From contig NZ_CP022685.1 of the NCBI RefSeq assembly GCF_002556545.1, positions 6,364,001 to 6,428,000 of the forward strand: 64,000 nt of DNA. Reading direction: 5' to 3'. The notes beneath the pieces were generated by a model. It was given only the letters and a program-made list of their open reading frames with translations. It was not told the origin of the DNA and ran no database searches. The first letter of the stretch is position 1. Every line of letters starts with the position of its first letter. Positions 42,091 through 50,461 of the stretch are shown one piece after another. Both the position numbers and the translations under genes were made by a program. Origin of the DNA: Streptomyces formicae. Lineage in GTDB: Bacteria; Actinomycetota; Actinomycetes; Streptomycetales; Streptomycetaceae.

Positions 42091-43161
42091 CTAGCGGTTG
42101 ATGGCCTGGATCTCCTCCACCACGACGTCCTGGTCGGCCCCGAACTCGCCGTCGGGCAGGGCCTGTTCACCGTTGACGCCGGTGCCCACCCAGTGGATCT
42201 TCCAGGTGACCGTCGCCTTCAGCGGGAACGAGCCCTTGCCGGACGAGCGCAGGTACTTCACGCCGCAGGGCGGGGTCTCCTTCGACTTGCCCTTGGCGTA
42301 CGGCTCGCCGATCCCCTGCTTCGTGAGGTCGCAGACGCCCGAGGCCGGGTACGTCTCGGCGTCCGGCGTACCCGGGTCGATCCGCAGCGAGACCGGCTCG
42401 GCGGTCGTCGTCGCCTCGATGTCCAGGACCGGCACCGAGGCCGTCACCGACACCGGCTTGAACTCCGCGCCGTCCAGCCACGCCCACGTCGGCAGGTTCA
42501 CCTTCGTCGTGGCCTCGGGGGCGAGGGACACCTTCGTGCCGGGCACGCGGATCTCGGCGAGCGCGAGCTTCGCGAGGATCTCCGGGTCGATCGCCTCGGG
42601 CGCGTCGGCCGGGGGCGGGTCGCCCTTGTCGACCCAGAAGGTCTCCTTGTCGCACGAGTCCCAGCCGGGCGGGTACGACTTGTTGGGGAACGACGTCCAC
42701 CAATAGCCCTTCCCGGCCTTGTCCATGTTGAAGTCCTTGTACGGCTCGCCCTCGACGTACTTCTTGCGCTGCTTCGCGTCCCACTCGTAGCCCGTGGAGT
42801 CCACCGACCAGACCGCCTCGCGCTCCTTCTTGAACTCGGCGGGCGTGTAGGTGGGGCCGTACCAGCACGGCGGCGGCTTGTAGGTGCCGGTGGGCGCGAT
42901 CGCGCCGGTCCTGGGACCCGAGCCGTTCTTCGACCTGTCGTAGACGATGCCGCCCGCGGAGGCGAGCAGGGATCCGCCCTCCTGGCCGCCCGACACCTCC
43001 GGCGTCGCCGCCGGGGTGCCTCCGCCGACGCCCTTCTCGGCCGCGGCGGGCCCCGCGGTCAGCAGGACGCAGCTCACGGCCGCCGTGGCCGCGAGCCACG
43101 CGGTCCTGTGCGTCCTGTGCGTCCTGTGCGTCCTGCGCTTCCCGTGCTTCATGGTTGGCAT
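42091..43161 (-). CDS. Secreted protein of unknown function
   Basis: 356 residues. N-terminus with an HRT repeat (THRTHRTHRT) from a 9-bp DNA repeat, then a signal peptide (AWLAATAAVSCVLLTAGPAAA). The mature protein is Trp/Pro/Lys-rich with paired Cys (PCWYGP, WDSCDK, GVCDLT, PPCGVKYL), consistent with disulphides in an extracellular beta domain. No family is recognised. ATG 43161 has GGGGGAG upstream and overlaps the upstream lipoprotein gene by 13 bases, so the two are coupled. Confidence 0.75.
   Translation of the reverse strand: MPTMKHGKRRTHRTHRTHRTAWLAATAAVSCVLLTAGPAAAEKGVGGGTPAATPEVSGGQEGGSLLASAGGIVYDRSKNGSGPRTGAIAPTGTYKPPPCWYGPTYTPAEFKKEREAVWSVDSTGYEWDAKQRKKYVEGEPYKDFNMDKAGKGYWWTSFPNKSYPPGWDSCDKETFWVDKGDPPPADAPEAIDPEILAKLALAEIRVPGTKVSLAPEATTKVNLPTWAWLDGAEFKPVSVTASVPVLDIEATTTAEPVSLRIDPGTPDAETYPASGVCDLTKQGIGEPYAKGKSKETPPCGVKYLRSSGKGSFPLKATVTWKIHWVGTGVNGEQALPDGEFGADQDVVVEEIQAINR
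43103..43138 (-). repeat. 9-bp tandem repeat coding THR
   Basis: GTCCTGTGC three times exactly (43103-43111, 43112-43120, 43121-43129) plus a one-mismatch fourth unit. On the coding strand it gives the Thr-His-Arg repeat just before the signal sequence. Confidence 0.9.
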
Positions 43162-43796
43162 GTGTCGCTCCCCCGAGTCGCGTTCAGCTTCGTGGTGACC
43201 CAGACGCCCGCCTCGTTCTTGCGCAGCTTCGCCGCGTACAGCACGTAACTGTTCTTCGTGGCGGGCGACTTGTCGATCGTGTCCTTCTTCAGGTACTTGT
43301 CGTAGACCTTGCTCTGGTCCTCGCAGTACGTGAGGGCCGCGCTGCCGCCGTCGGTCGTGACGGTCGCGGCGTAGTAGCGGTAGTCGCCCGTGGTCCGCGC
43401 CTGCGCCTTCACGTAGGCCCGGACGTACTTCTCGGCCTCGGCCGCCGCGTCCTCCCGGTGGTAGAAGCGCATCGCCTTCTCGGCCGGATCCTGGTCGGCG
43501 ATGGCCATGTCGACCGCCTGGATCGCCTGCTGCCTGTCCGCGAGCACCGCGTCCTTCGCCTTGTCGCCCGTCTTCTTCCACTGGAACGCGTACGACAGGT
43601 CCGATGGCAGCTCGATCTTCGGCCGGTCCACCTGCCGAGCGGGCTCGCTCGGCGCCTTCGACTCCTGCTCCCCGCCCTGTTCCGCACCGGCGATCTTGTC
43701 GTCGTCCTGGGACTCGTCGCCGCTGCCGCACGACGACAGGAGCAGGGCTGCGGACGCGGTGAGTGCGGCCGTCGCGAGGCGGAGAGGGCGGTTCAC
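43149..43796 (-). CDS. Lipoprotein of unknown function
   Basis: 215 residues with a lipobox LLLSSC (Cys about 23) and an Asp/Glu/Gln-rich linker (GDESQDDDKIAGAEQGGEQE). The globular part (LPSDLSYAFQWKKTGDKAKDAVLADRQQAIQAVDMAIADQ...AMRFYHREDAAAEAEKYVRAYV...GDYRYYAATVTTDGGSAALTYCEDQSK) looks like a small NTF2/SnoaL-like fold; this is a guess from helical and strand pattern. GTG 43796 with AGGAG upstream. First gene of a two-gene secreted operon. Confidence 0.75.
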   Translation of the reverse strand: MNRPLRLATAALTASAALLLSSCGSGDESQDDDKIAGAEQGGEQESKAPSEPARQVDRPKIELPSDLSYAFQWKKTGDKAKDAVLADRQQAIQAVDMAIADQDPAEKAMRFYHREDAAAEAEKYVRAYVKAQARTTGDYRYYAATVTTDGGSAALTYCEDQSKVYDKYLKKDTIDKSPATKNSYVLYAAKLRKNEAGVWVTTKLNATRGSDTCQP

Positions 43797-43975
43797 TGTC
43801 GGCTCCTGGCGAGGTGGGAGGTGGCGCGATTTCCGCACGCTAGCCCGAGCCGATGGCTGATACCAGGTGGTTGGCGGGTGACGAATGGGGTGCGGGGGAC
43901 GTATGCCTGCGAAGTCGTGTCACAGTTCTGTGCCGGACGGCCCCGGAGGCCCCGAGCGGACCCGGGTGGCGTGTT

Positions 43976-44821
43976 TCAGCCCTTCACCGCGCCGCCCAGC
44001 GCGAAGCCGCCGCCCAGGCGCCGGGAGACCAGGACGTACAAGAGGATCACCGGCGTCGAGTAGATGATCGAGAACGCGGCCAACTGGCCGTAGACCACGG
44101 TTCCCTTGTTGCCGAAGAAGTCGTTGATGCTGACCGACGCGGGCATCTGTTCCGGGGTGAGCAGGAGCATGAAGGGGACGAAGAAGTTGCCCCACATCAT
44201 GACGAAGGAGAAGACGGTCACCACCGCCACTCCCGGGCCCATCAGGGGGAGCACGATCCGGAGCAGCGACTGGAACGGTGACGCGCCGTCCGTCCACGCC
44301 GCCTCCTCCAGCTCCTTGGGCACGCCGTCCATGAAGTTCTTCATCAGCCAGATCGCGAACGGGAGTTGGGACGCCGCGAAGAAGAAGATCGTGCCCTGCA
44401 TCGTGTCGATCAGGTCGACCTGCACGAACAGCGCGTACACCGGGACCATGATCGCGGTGATCGGCAGGCTCGTCGCGAACAGGATCGTCAGCATGAACGG
44501 GCGGTTCAGGCGCGACTTGTAGCGGGAGAGCGGGTAGGCGGCCAGGGCCGCGCAGACCACCGTGAGCAGGGTGCCTCCGCCGCAGAGCAGCAGGCTGTTG
44601 AGGAGCGGGGTGAAGGTGATCTCGGGGGTCAGGACCTTGTCGTAGTTGTCCAGGGTGAGGCTGTCGGGGAGCCGTACCTTGAGGTCCGCCTTCGGGTCGA
44701 AGGAGGAGAGGACCACCCAGGCCAGGGGGAGTACGAACGCGGCGGCCACGACGAGCAGGCCCGCGTCGGCCGCCAGGCGGTGCTTCGTACGGCGGGAGAG
44801 CCTGTTGGGCTTGGTGGTCAC
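43976..44821 (-). CDS. Sugar ABC transporter permease, MalG-like
   Basis: 281 residues with six predicted membrane helices and the EAA loop (ELEEAAWTDGASPFQSLLRIVLPLMGPG), the docking site for the ATPase. Part of the importer with 44824-45726 and 45929-47290. GTG 44821 is two bases after the upstream stop and has GGAGG. No ATPase gene is in the operon; Streptomyces sugar importers of this class share MsiK, encoded elsewhere. That point is family knowledge. Confidence 0.93.
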   Translation of the reverse strand: MTTKPNRLSRRTKHRLAADAGLLVVAAAFVLPLAWVVLSSFDPKADLKVRLPDSLTLDNYDKVLTPEITFTPLLNSLLLCGGGTLLTVVCAALAAYPLSRYKSRLNRPFMLTILFATSLPITAIMVPVYALFVQVDLIDTMQGTIFFFAASQLPFAIWLMKNFMDGVPKELEEAAWTDGASPFQSLLRIVLPLMGPGVAVVTVFSFVMMWGNFFVPFMLLLTPEQMPASVSINDFFGNKGTVVYGQLAAFSIIYSTPVILLYVLVSRRLGGGFALGGAVKG

Positions 44822-44823
44822 TC

Positions 44824-45726
44824 TCAGACCTCCGTGCGGAGTAGGCGCATGTAGATCAGGGAGAACAGCGAGCCGACCAGGAGGAGGAGCAGGGCCACCG
44901 CCGTGCCGTAGCCGATCATGCTCTTCTGGAAGGCCTGTTCGTACATGAACAGGGGGAGGGTCTGGCTGCGGTTGCCCGGGCCGCCTCGCGTCATCACCCA
45001 GATCAGACCGAAGACGGAGAGCGTCTGGAGGGTGTTGAGCATGAGGTTCGTGCCGATCGAGCGGCGGATCATCGGCAGCGTGATGTGCCACATGCGGCGC
45101 CAGCCGCTCGCGCCGTCCACCTCGGCGGCCTCCGTGATCTCTTTGGGGATCTCGTTGAGCGCGGCGGAGTAGACCAGCATCGAGAAGGCCGTTCCCCGCC
45201 AGACGTTCGCGAACGAGACCGCCAGGATCGGAAGCGTGAACATCCAGTTCTGGGAGGGGAGATGGAGGAAGTCGAGGACCGCGTTGAGGGTGCCCTCGCG
45301 GCGGAAGAAGGCGTAGAGGAGGAAGCCCGCGACGACTTCCGGGAGGACCCAGGCCGTGACGACGATCGCGCCGGTGAGGGTGCGGATGGGTTTTGACGCG
45401 CGTTGCATGAGGGTGGCTAGGGCAAGGCCGAGGGTGTTCTGGCCGATGAGGGAGGAGAGGACGGTGAAGACGAAGGTGAGCCAGACGGCGTTGAGGAAGC
45501 GTTCGTCGCCGAAGGCTTCGCGGAAGTTGTCGAAGCCGACGAAGCTGGATTCGGCCTGGCCGGTGAGTTGGAGGTCGGTGAAGGCGATGTAGGCGCAGTA
45601 GCCGATGGGGCCCGCGAGGAAGAGGAGCAGGAGGATGGTGGCGGGGGAGACGGGGAGGGCGCGGAGCAGGGCTCGGCGGGTGCGGTGTGCGCGGTGTGCG
45701 CGGTGCGTGTGGGGTGCGGTGGTCAC
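44824..45726 (-). CDS. Sugar ABC transporter permease, MalF-like
   Basis: 300 residues with six predicted membrane helices and an EAA loop (EITEAAEVDGASGWRRMWHITLPMIRRSIG). The N-terminus has an HR repeat (HTHRAHRAHRTRR) encoded by 9-bp DNA repeats (GCGGTGTGC units at 45682-45708). GTG start at 45726. Middle gene of the importer operon. Confidence 0.93.
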   Translation of the reverse strand: MTTAPHTHRAHRAHRTRRALLRALPVSPATILLLLFLAGPIGYCAYIAFTDLQLTGQAESSFVGFDNFREAFGDERFLNAVWLTFVFTVLSSLIGQNTLGLALATLMQRASKPIRTLTGAIVVTAWVLPEVVAGFLLYAFFRREGTLNAVLDFLHLPSQNWMFTLPILAVSFANVWRGTAFSMLVYSAALNEIPKEITEAAEVDGASGWRRMWHITLPMIRRSIGTNLMLNTLQTLSVFGLIWVMTRGGPGNRSQTLPLFMYEQAFQKSMIGYGTAVALLLLLVGSLFSLIYMRLLRTEV

Positions 45727-45820
45727 TTTGCGGCACTCACTCTCTGCGGGTGGTGCGGGTCTTGCGCCTTGGGTTCGTCGTGGGGGCGGCGCGCTCGCGG
45801 CTGCGGCCCGGTGGGGGTGG

Positions 45821-45847
45821 GCCCCTCAGGGGCGCGGGGAACTGCGC
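45821..45847 (-). repeat. Dispersed intergenic element, copy F
   Basis: Reverse orientation: GCCCCTCAGGGGCGCGG then GGAACTGCGC. Unlike the other copies it is inside an operon, in the 202-bp gap between the binding-protein and first permease genes. Confidence 0.8.
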
Positions 45848-45928
45848 GAACCCCCGTGTGCCGCCGCGCCGGACGTGGGGAAGATGCCCCCACCTCCCCC
45901 ACCCACCCGGCAGGGAACGGCGCGTCCG

Positions 45929-47290
45929 CTACTTCTGGGTGACCTCGCCATCTGTCGACGAGGAGACCTCCTCGTCGTACGAGGACGCCGCCTTGTCGAC
46001 CGAGGCGTCGCCCGTCGTCACCGACTCCATCGCCTCCTGGATCGCCGTGGAGACCTTGGGGTACGCCGGGTACGCCGGGCGGTAGTTCGTCGTGGCCACC
46101 AGGTCCGTGAAGAACTTGATGCCGGGTTGGGCCTTCACGTAGGCGGGATCGGCCGCGACGTCCTTGCGGACCGAGATGCCGGAGTTGGCGATGTACCACT
46201 TCTGGGCGTTCGCCTTCGTCTGCATCGTCTTGATGAACGTGAAGGCGAGGTCGGGGTTGTCGGCCTTGGCGGGGATCGCCCAGGTCCAGCCGCCTGACAT
46301 GCTCACCTTGCCCGGCGCCTGGCCGTGCTGCGTCGGCATCGCGGCGAGGCTCAGCTTCTTCGACCACTCGGGCCATTCGTGGCCCGCGCCCTTGCCCCAG
46401 TCCTGGGGGAGCCAGGAGCCGTCCAGGTTGATGCCCAGCTTGTCCTCGGGCAGGAGTTCACCGCGCACGCGCGTCGCGAAGTTGGGGTCGAGCGCGTCCG
46501 AGACGTCCGGGCCGAGCTTCTCCTTGTAGACCGTCTCCACGAAGCTCAGGGAGTCCTTGAAGCCCTTGCTGCCGGTGACCCACTTCTTGGACTTCGGGTC
46601 GTACAGGGGGTTCTTGCCCGTGCCGTACGCCAGCATCTCGAAGCCCTGCATCGAGGCCGCCTCGCCCGCGGGCTTGCCCGTGTAGACGTTCAGCGGGGTG
46701 ACACCGGGGACCTTCTTCTTGATGGTGCGGGCCGCTTCCAGGACCTCGTCCCAGGTCTTGGGCTGCCAATGGGCCGGTAGGCCCGCCTTCTTGAAGATCG
46801 CCTTGCTGTACCAGAGGCCGCGCGTGTCGGTGCCGTCGGGGACGCCGTACGTCTTGCCGTCGGCCGCCCGCGCCGCCGACTTGGACGTGTCGATGAACTG
46901 GTCCCAGTCCTTCCACTTGTCCAGGTAGGGATCGAGCGGCTTCAAGTACCCGCTGGTGATGTCGGAGTTGATGAGGAACGTGTCCTCGTAGACCAGGTCG
47001 GGCGCGGTCTTGGGGGAGCGCAGCATCTGCTGGAGCTTGGTGTAGTACTCCGAGTCCGGCGCCTTGATCGGCACCAGCTTGACCTTCTTGCCGGGGTTCG
47101 CCTTTTCGAACTGCTTCTTGATGTCCGCCAGATAGGTGTCCATGACCCTGATCTGGTTGTCCGTGGACTGCTTGAAGGAGACCTTCACGGTGTCCGGGTC
47201 GTCGCCGGATCCCGAGCCGCACGCGGTGAGGGTTCCGGCGGCGAGCAGGGTGGCGGCGGCGAGGAACAGCGGGGCGGTGGTAGGGCGCAC
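45929..47290 (-). CDS. Extracellular sugar-binding lipoprotein of ABC importer
   Basis: 453 residues, family 1 solute-binding protein. Lipobox LTAC (Cys about 24), then the usual two-lobed fold (TVKVSFKQSTDNQIRVMDTYLADIKKQFEKANPGKKVKLVPI...; WYSKAIFKKAGLPAHWQPKTWDEVLEAA; MSGGWTWAIPAKADNPDLAF). The GTG at 47290 is preferred to one six bases upstream since AGGAGG lies eight bases before it. First gene of the operon and separated from the permeases by 202 bases with repeat F, which could allow higher binding-protein expression. Substrate not decided; a plant- or chitin-derived sugar is plausible. Confidence 0.93.
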   Translation of the reverse strand: MRPTTAPLFLAAATLLAAGTLTACGSGSGDDPDTVKVSFKQSTDNQIRVMDTYLADIKKQFEKANPGKKVKLVPIKAPDSEYYTKLQQMLRSPKTAPDLVYEDTFLINSDITSGYLKPLDPYLDKWKDWDQFIDTSKSAARAADGKTYGVPDGTDTRGLWYSKAIFKKAGLPAHWQPKTWDEVLEAARTIKKKVPGVTPLNVYTGKPAGEAASMQGFEMLAYGTGKNPLYDPKSKKWVTGSKGFKDSLSFVETVYKEKLGPDVSDALDPNFATRVRGELLPEDKLGINLDGSWLPQDWGKGAGHEWPEWSKKLSLAAMPTQHGQAPGKVSMSGGWTWAIPAKADNPDLAFTFIKTMQTKANAQKWYIANSGISVRKDVAADPAYVKAQPGIKFFTDLVATTNYRPAYPAYPKVSTAIQEAMESVTTGDASVDKAASSYDEEVSSSTDGEVTQK

Positions 47291-47424
47291 GGGCACGACC
47301 TCCTACTGGCCGACGCGGCCGGGTTGCCACGTGGGGGCCGCAACGCGGGGTTGCCCGGTGAACGTAAGGGCGGGCTCGGAGCAAGGTCAATGCCCGTGCG
47401 GCGGCTCGGCGTTGATGCTTGTCA

Positions 47425-47436
47425 TTGTCGTGACAA
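47425..47436. promoter_or_regulatory. Palindrome TTGTC-GT-GACAA before sugar ABC operon
   Basis: Perfect palindrome 135 bases upstream of the binding-protein start, overlapped by ACAACGTTGT (47433-47442). The pair resembles LacI- or GntR-type operators for sugar operons. No regulator gene of those families is adjacent. Confidence 0.55.
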
Positions 47437-47472
47437 CGTTGTTATCGAGGGGTTGACGAGGGGGCGGGCGGG

Positions 47473-48156
47473 TCACTCCGGGGCGGGCAGTCTGCGGTAG
47501 ACCAGTTCCGGGCGGCCGACGTGGCCGTACTGGGGGCTGCGTGCCGCGTGGCCCGTCTCCACCAGGTGTTCCAGATAGCGCCGCGCGGTGATCCGGGACA
47601 GGCCCGCCGACTGGGCGGCCGCGGTGGCGGTCAGGCCGTCGGGGGCCGCGCGCAGGGTGCGTACGACGCGTTCCAGGGTGGGGCCGCTGAGGCCCTTGGG
47701 GAGGGCGGCGGGGCCCGGCGCGCGCAGGGTGGCGAGGGCGCGGTCCACCTCGTCCTGGCCGGTGGCCTCGCCGTCGGCGGCGGCCGTGCGGAACTCGGCG
47801 TAGCGGGTCAGGCGGTCGCGCAGGGTGGCGAAGGTGAAGGGCTTCAGGACGTACTGCACGACGCCGAGCGACACGCCCTCGCGGACCACGGCCAGGTCAC
47901 GGGCCGACGTCACCGCGATGACGTCCGTGGGGTGGCCCGCGGCGCGCAGGGAGCGGGCCAGTTGGAGGCCGTGGCCGTCGGGCAGGTGCAGGTCGAGGAG
48001 GATCAGGTCGATGGGGGTGCGGTCCAGGACGCGGCGCGCCTCGGCGGCGGAGTGCGCGGGCTTCTCGGTGGACTCGAAGCCGGGGACGCGGTTCACGTAG
48101 AGGACGTGGGCGTCGGCCGCGACGGGGTCGTCCTCGACGACGAGTACGCGGATCAC
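47473..48156 (-). CDS. CitB/DcuR-type response regulator
   Basis: 227 residues: receiver (VVEDDP, phospho-acceptor Asp55 in LILLDLHLPDGHG, Lys in VLKPF) and a C-terminal DNA-binding domain (LTATAAAQSAGLSRITARRYLEHL) of the CitB type. It overlaps the kinase gene by four bases. By analogy to DctA control in other bacteria it probably turns on the nearby dicarboxylate symporter gene. Confidence 0.93.
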   Translation of the reverse strand: MIRVLVVEDDPVAADAHVLYVNRVPGFESTEKPAHSAAEARRVLDRTPIDLILLDLHLPDGHGLQLARSLRAAGHPTDVIAVTSARDLAVVREGVSLGVVQYVLKPFTFATLRDRLTRYAEFRTAAADGEATGQDEVDRALATLRAPGPAALPKGLSGPTLERVVRTLRAAPDGLTATAAAQSAGLSRITARRYLEHLVETGHAARSPQYGHVGRPELVYRRLPAPE

Positions 48157-49895
48157 TGGGTGCCTCCCTGACGTTCGGTGGTGTCGCCCGGCCGGTCCGC
48201 GCTCGTGCGCCGGCCCCTGCCCTCGTCTTCGGCGCTCCGCACCGGGGGCGCACCGGGGGCGTCCCCCGCGGAGGGGCCCACGGCCGGTGCGGTGGCCAGG
48301 AACACCTCGAACTGGGCGCCGCCGTCCGGGGATTCCCCGATCGTCAGGGTGCCGCCGTCGCGCGTCACCGTCTGGTGGACCAGGGCGAGGCCCAGGCCGC
48401 GTCCGGTGGGTGCCTTGGTCGACCAGCCCCGGGCGAGGACCGCTTCGCGTTGGGCGGGTGCGACGCCTGGGCCCGTGTCCGCGACGCGCAGGAGCAGGCC
48501 CGCCGCGTCGGCGCGGGCCGTGACGGTGACGCGGGCGGCGGGGGAGCCCTGGGCCGCGTCGACCGCGTTGTCGATGAGGTTGCCGAGGACCGTGACGAGG
48601 TCGCGGGCGGGCAGGGAAGCGGGGAGCATGCCGTCGTCGATGCTGCTGTCCGGTGAGACGACGAGTTCCACGCCGTGTTCGTTGGCCTGGGCGGCCTTGC
48701 CGAGGAGGAGGGCCGCGAGGACGGGTTCGCTGACGGCCGCGACCACCTGGTCGGTGAGGGCCTGGGCCAGTTCCAGTTCCGCGGTGGCGAAGTCGACGGC
48801 CTCCTCGGCGCGGTCGAGTTCGATGAGGGAGACCACGGTGTGCAGCCGGTTGGCGGCCTCGTGGGCCTGTGAGCGCAGGGCGCGGGTGAAGCCGCGCTCG
48901 GAGTCCAGCTCGCCGGTGAGCGCCTGGAGCTCGGTGTGGTCGCGCAGGGTCACGACGGTGCCGCGCCGTTCCCCGCCGGTCACCGGTGAGGTGTTGACGA
49001 CGACCACGCGGTCGGCGGTCAGGTGCAGCTCGTCGACGCGCGGCTCGGCGGAGAGGAGCGCGCCGGTGAGCGGGGCGGGCAGGCCGAGGTCCGCGACGTT
49101 GCGGCCCACGGTGTCGCCGGTGACGCCGAGCAGCTCGCGGCCGCCGTCGTTGATCAGCGCGATGCGGCGCTGTCCGTCGAGCATCAGGAGCCCCTCGCGC
49201 ACCGCGTGCAGGGCCGCCTCGTGGTAGTCGTGCATGCGGCTGAGTTCGGCGGCGTTCATGCCGTGGGTGCTGCGGCGCAGGCGGGCGTTGATGACGTACG
49301 TCCCGATGCCGCCGAGGACGAGCGCGGCGGCCGCGACGCCGAGCAGCGCGAGCAGCTGGCCGCGCGCCTTGGCGGTGATCTCCTGGATGGTGATCCCCGC
49401 GCTGACCAGGCCGACGATGGGTCCTTCGGCGTCGTCGCCCGCCCGGATCGGCGTGACCACGCGTACGGAGGCGCCGAGGGTCCCGGTGTACGTCTCGGAG
49501 AAGGTCCTGCCGCGCAGCGCGTCGGCGGTGTGGCCGAGGAAGCGCTCGCCGATGCGCTCCTCGTCGGGGTGGGTCCAGCGGATGCCGCGCGGGTCCATGA
49601 TCGTCACGAAGTCGACGCCCGTGTGCCGCTGGACCCGGCTCGCGTACGGCTGGAGCTGTCGCGTCGGGTCGTCGCCGGCTATCGCCTCGCGTACGGAGGG
49701 CGAGTCCGCGACCGCGCGAGCCGCCGCGGTCGCCTGGCGCCGCGCGCCCTCCTCCGCCTGGTGCTTGTCACTGACGTACGTGAAGAGCGCGCACCCGGCG
49801 ACGACCACCGTGACCAGCACGATCTGCATCGCGAAGAGCTGGCCCGCCAGGCTGCGCGGCAGCCGGCGGGGGCGGCGTGGAGGGGTGCGGGGCAT
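48153..49895 (-). CDS. CitA/DcuS-type sensor histidine kinase
   Basis: 580 residues: membrane segment about 20-43, extracytoplasmic PAS-like (CACHE) sensor about 44-180 (VDFVTIMDPRGIRWTHPDEERIGERF), second segment about 181-203, cytoplasmic PAS (about 225-320), His box SQAHEAANRLH with His345, and HATPase_c (GNLIDNAVDAA, DTGPGV, GRGLGLAL). This layout is that of C4-dicarboxylate/citrate sensors. The Arg/His ligand pattern (RIGERFLGHT) supports a carboxylate ligand. The divergent dctA-like gene at 50462 is the probable target. A MITE begins 25 bases upstream of its start. Confidence 0.95.
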   Translation of the reverse strand: MPRTPPRRPRRLPRSLAGQLFAMQIVLVTVVVAGCALFTYVSDKHQAEEGARRQATAAARAVADSPSVREAIAGDDPTRQLQPYASRVQRHTGVDFVTIMDPRGIRWTHPDEERIGERFLGHTADALRGRTFSETYTGTLGASVRVVTPIRAGDDAEGPIVGLVSAGITIQEITAKARGQLLALLGVAAAALVLGGIGTYVINARLRRSTHGMNAAELSRMHDYHEAALHAVREGLLMLDGQRRIALINDGGRELLGVTGDTVGRNVADLGLPAPLTGALLSAEPRVDELHLTADRVVVVNTSPVTGGERRGTVVTLRDHTELQALTGELDSERGFTRALRSQAHEAANRLHTVVSLIELDRAEEAVDFATAELELAQALTDQVVAAVSEPVLAALLLGKAAQANEHGVELVVSPDSSIDDGMLPASLPARDLVTVLGNLIDNAVDAAQGSPAARVTVTARADAAGLLLRVADTGPGVAPAQREAVLARGWSTKAPTGRGLGLALVHQTVTRDGGTLTIGESPDGGAQFEVFLATAPAVGPSAGDAPGAPPVRSAEDEGRGRRTSADRPGDTTERQGGTQ

Positions 49896-49919
49896 GGCGC
49901 AAGTCTGCCTGGTCGGTTA

Positions 49920-50142
49920 GGGCCTGTCCGGCGGGGCAGGGCGCGCTCGGGTGGCGCCCACCTTCCGGTGGGCACGAGCGGGGTCTGGTGCGTGCAGCTG
50001 CAAGGCGGAGGAGGGCGGCAACGCAGTGGGGTCTCCCCTGCTCGAGCGGAGCCGAGAGCTTGGGGAAGTCGGCAACCGACGACAACGCGGCAGATGTGCG
50101 GGCCAGACCCCGCGACAGCGCCCTGGCCCGCCGGACAGGCCC
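49920..50142. mobile_element. 223-bp MITE
   Basis: 25-bp terminal inverted repeats match at 24 of 25 positions: left starts GGGCCTGTCCGGCGGG (49920), right ends CCCGCCGGACAGGCCC (50142). TA flanks both ends (49918-49919 and 50143-50144), as for a TA target duplication. It has no transposase gene. Sub-terminal inverted repeats GGGGTCTGG (49980) and CCAGACCCC (50103) and a GCCCACC-GGTGGGC hairpin (49956-49973) are inside. It must be moved by a transposase in trans. It lies in the divergent promoter region between the citrate-type kinase and the symporter genes. Confidence 0.85.
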
Positions 50143-50270
50143 TAAGTGCGAACTAAATGAACGCAAGGGTGACCGCCCTCACAGGGCGAGAGATAGTCAC
50201 CGGGATCGCCCAGGACGTGAGCCGCACGCACTGCGGGCAGCCGCGCACTCGCCGGGCACGGGATCACGGG

Positions 50271-50350
50271 ACCACCGGGTCACCGGACCACGGGGTCACC
50301 GGACCACCGGGTCACCGGACCACGGGGTCACCGGACCGCCAGGTCACCGG
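50271..50350. repeat. 16-bp tandem repeat, five units
   Basis: ACCACCGGGTCACCGG and ACCACGGGGTCACCGG alternate (50271-50286, 50287-50302, 50303-50318, 50319-50334), then ACCGCCAGGTCACCGG (50335-50350). The array lies between the MITE and the symporter start. Confidence 0.9.
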
Positions 50351-50461
50351 ATCCAAGCCCACCGCGAGCGCGCCACCGATGTGCGTATCCCGCGAGCACG
50401 TCACCGACACGCTCCGGGGATACGTCACCCAACGCCGACGTCGTCGTTCAAGGAGGGCCCC

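Noticed and set aside
49920..50142. tRNA or riboswitch in the region before the symporter
   Set aside because: No cloverleaf or known riboswitch core is visible; the structure is explained by terminal inverted repeats of a MITE.
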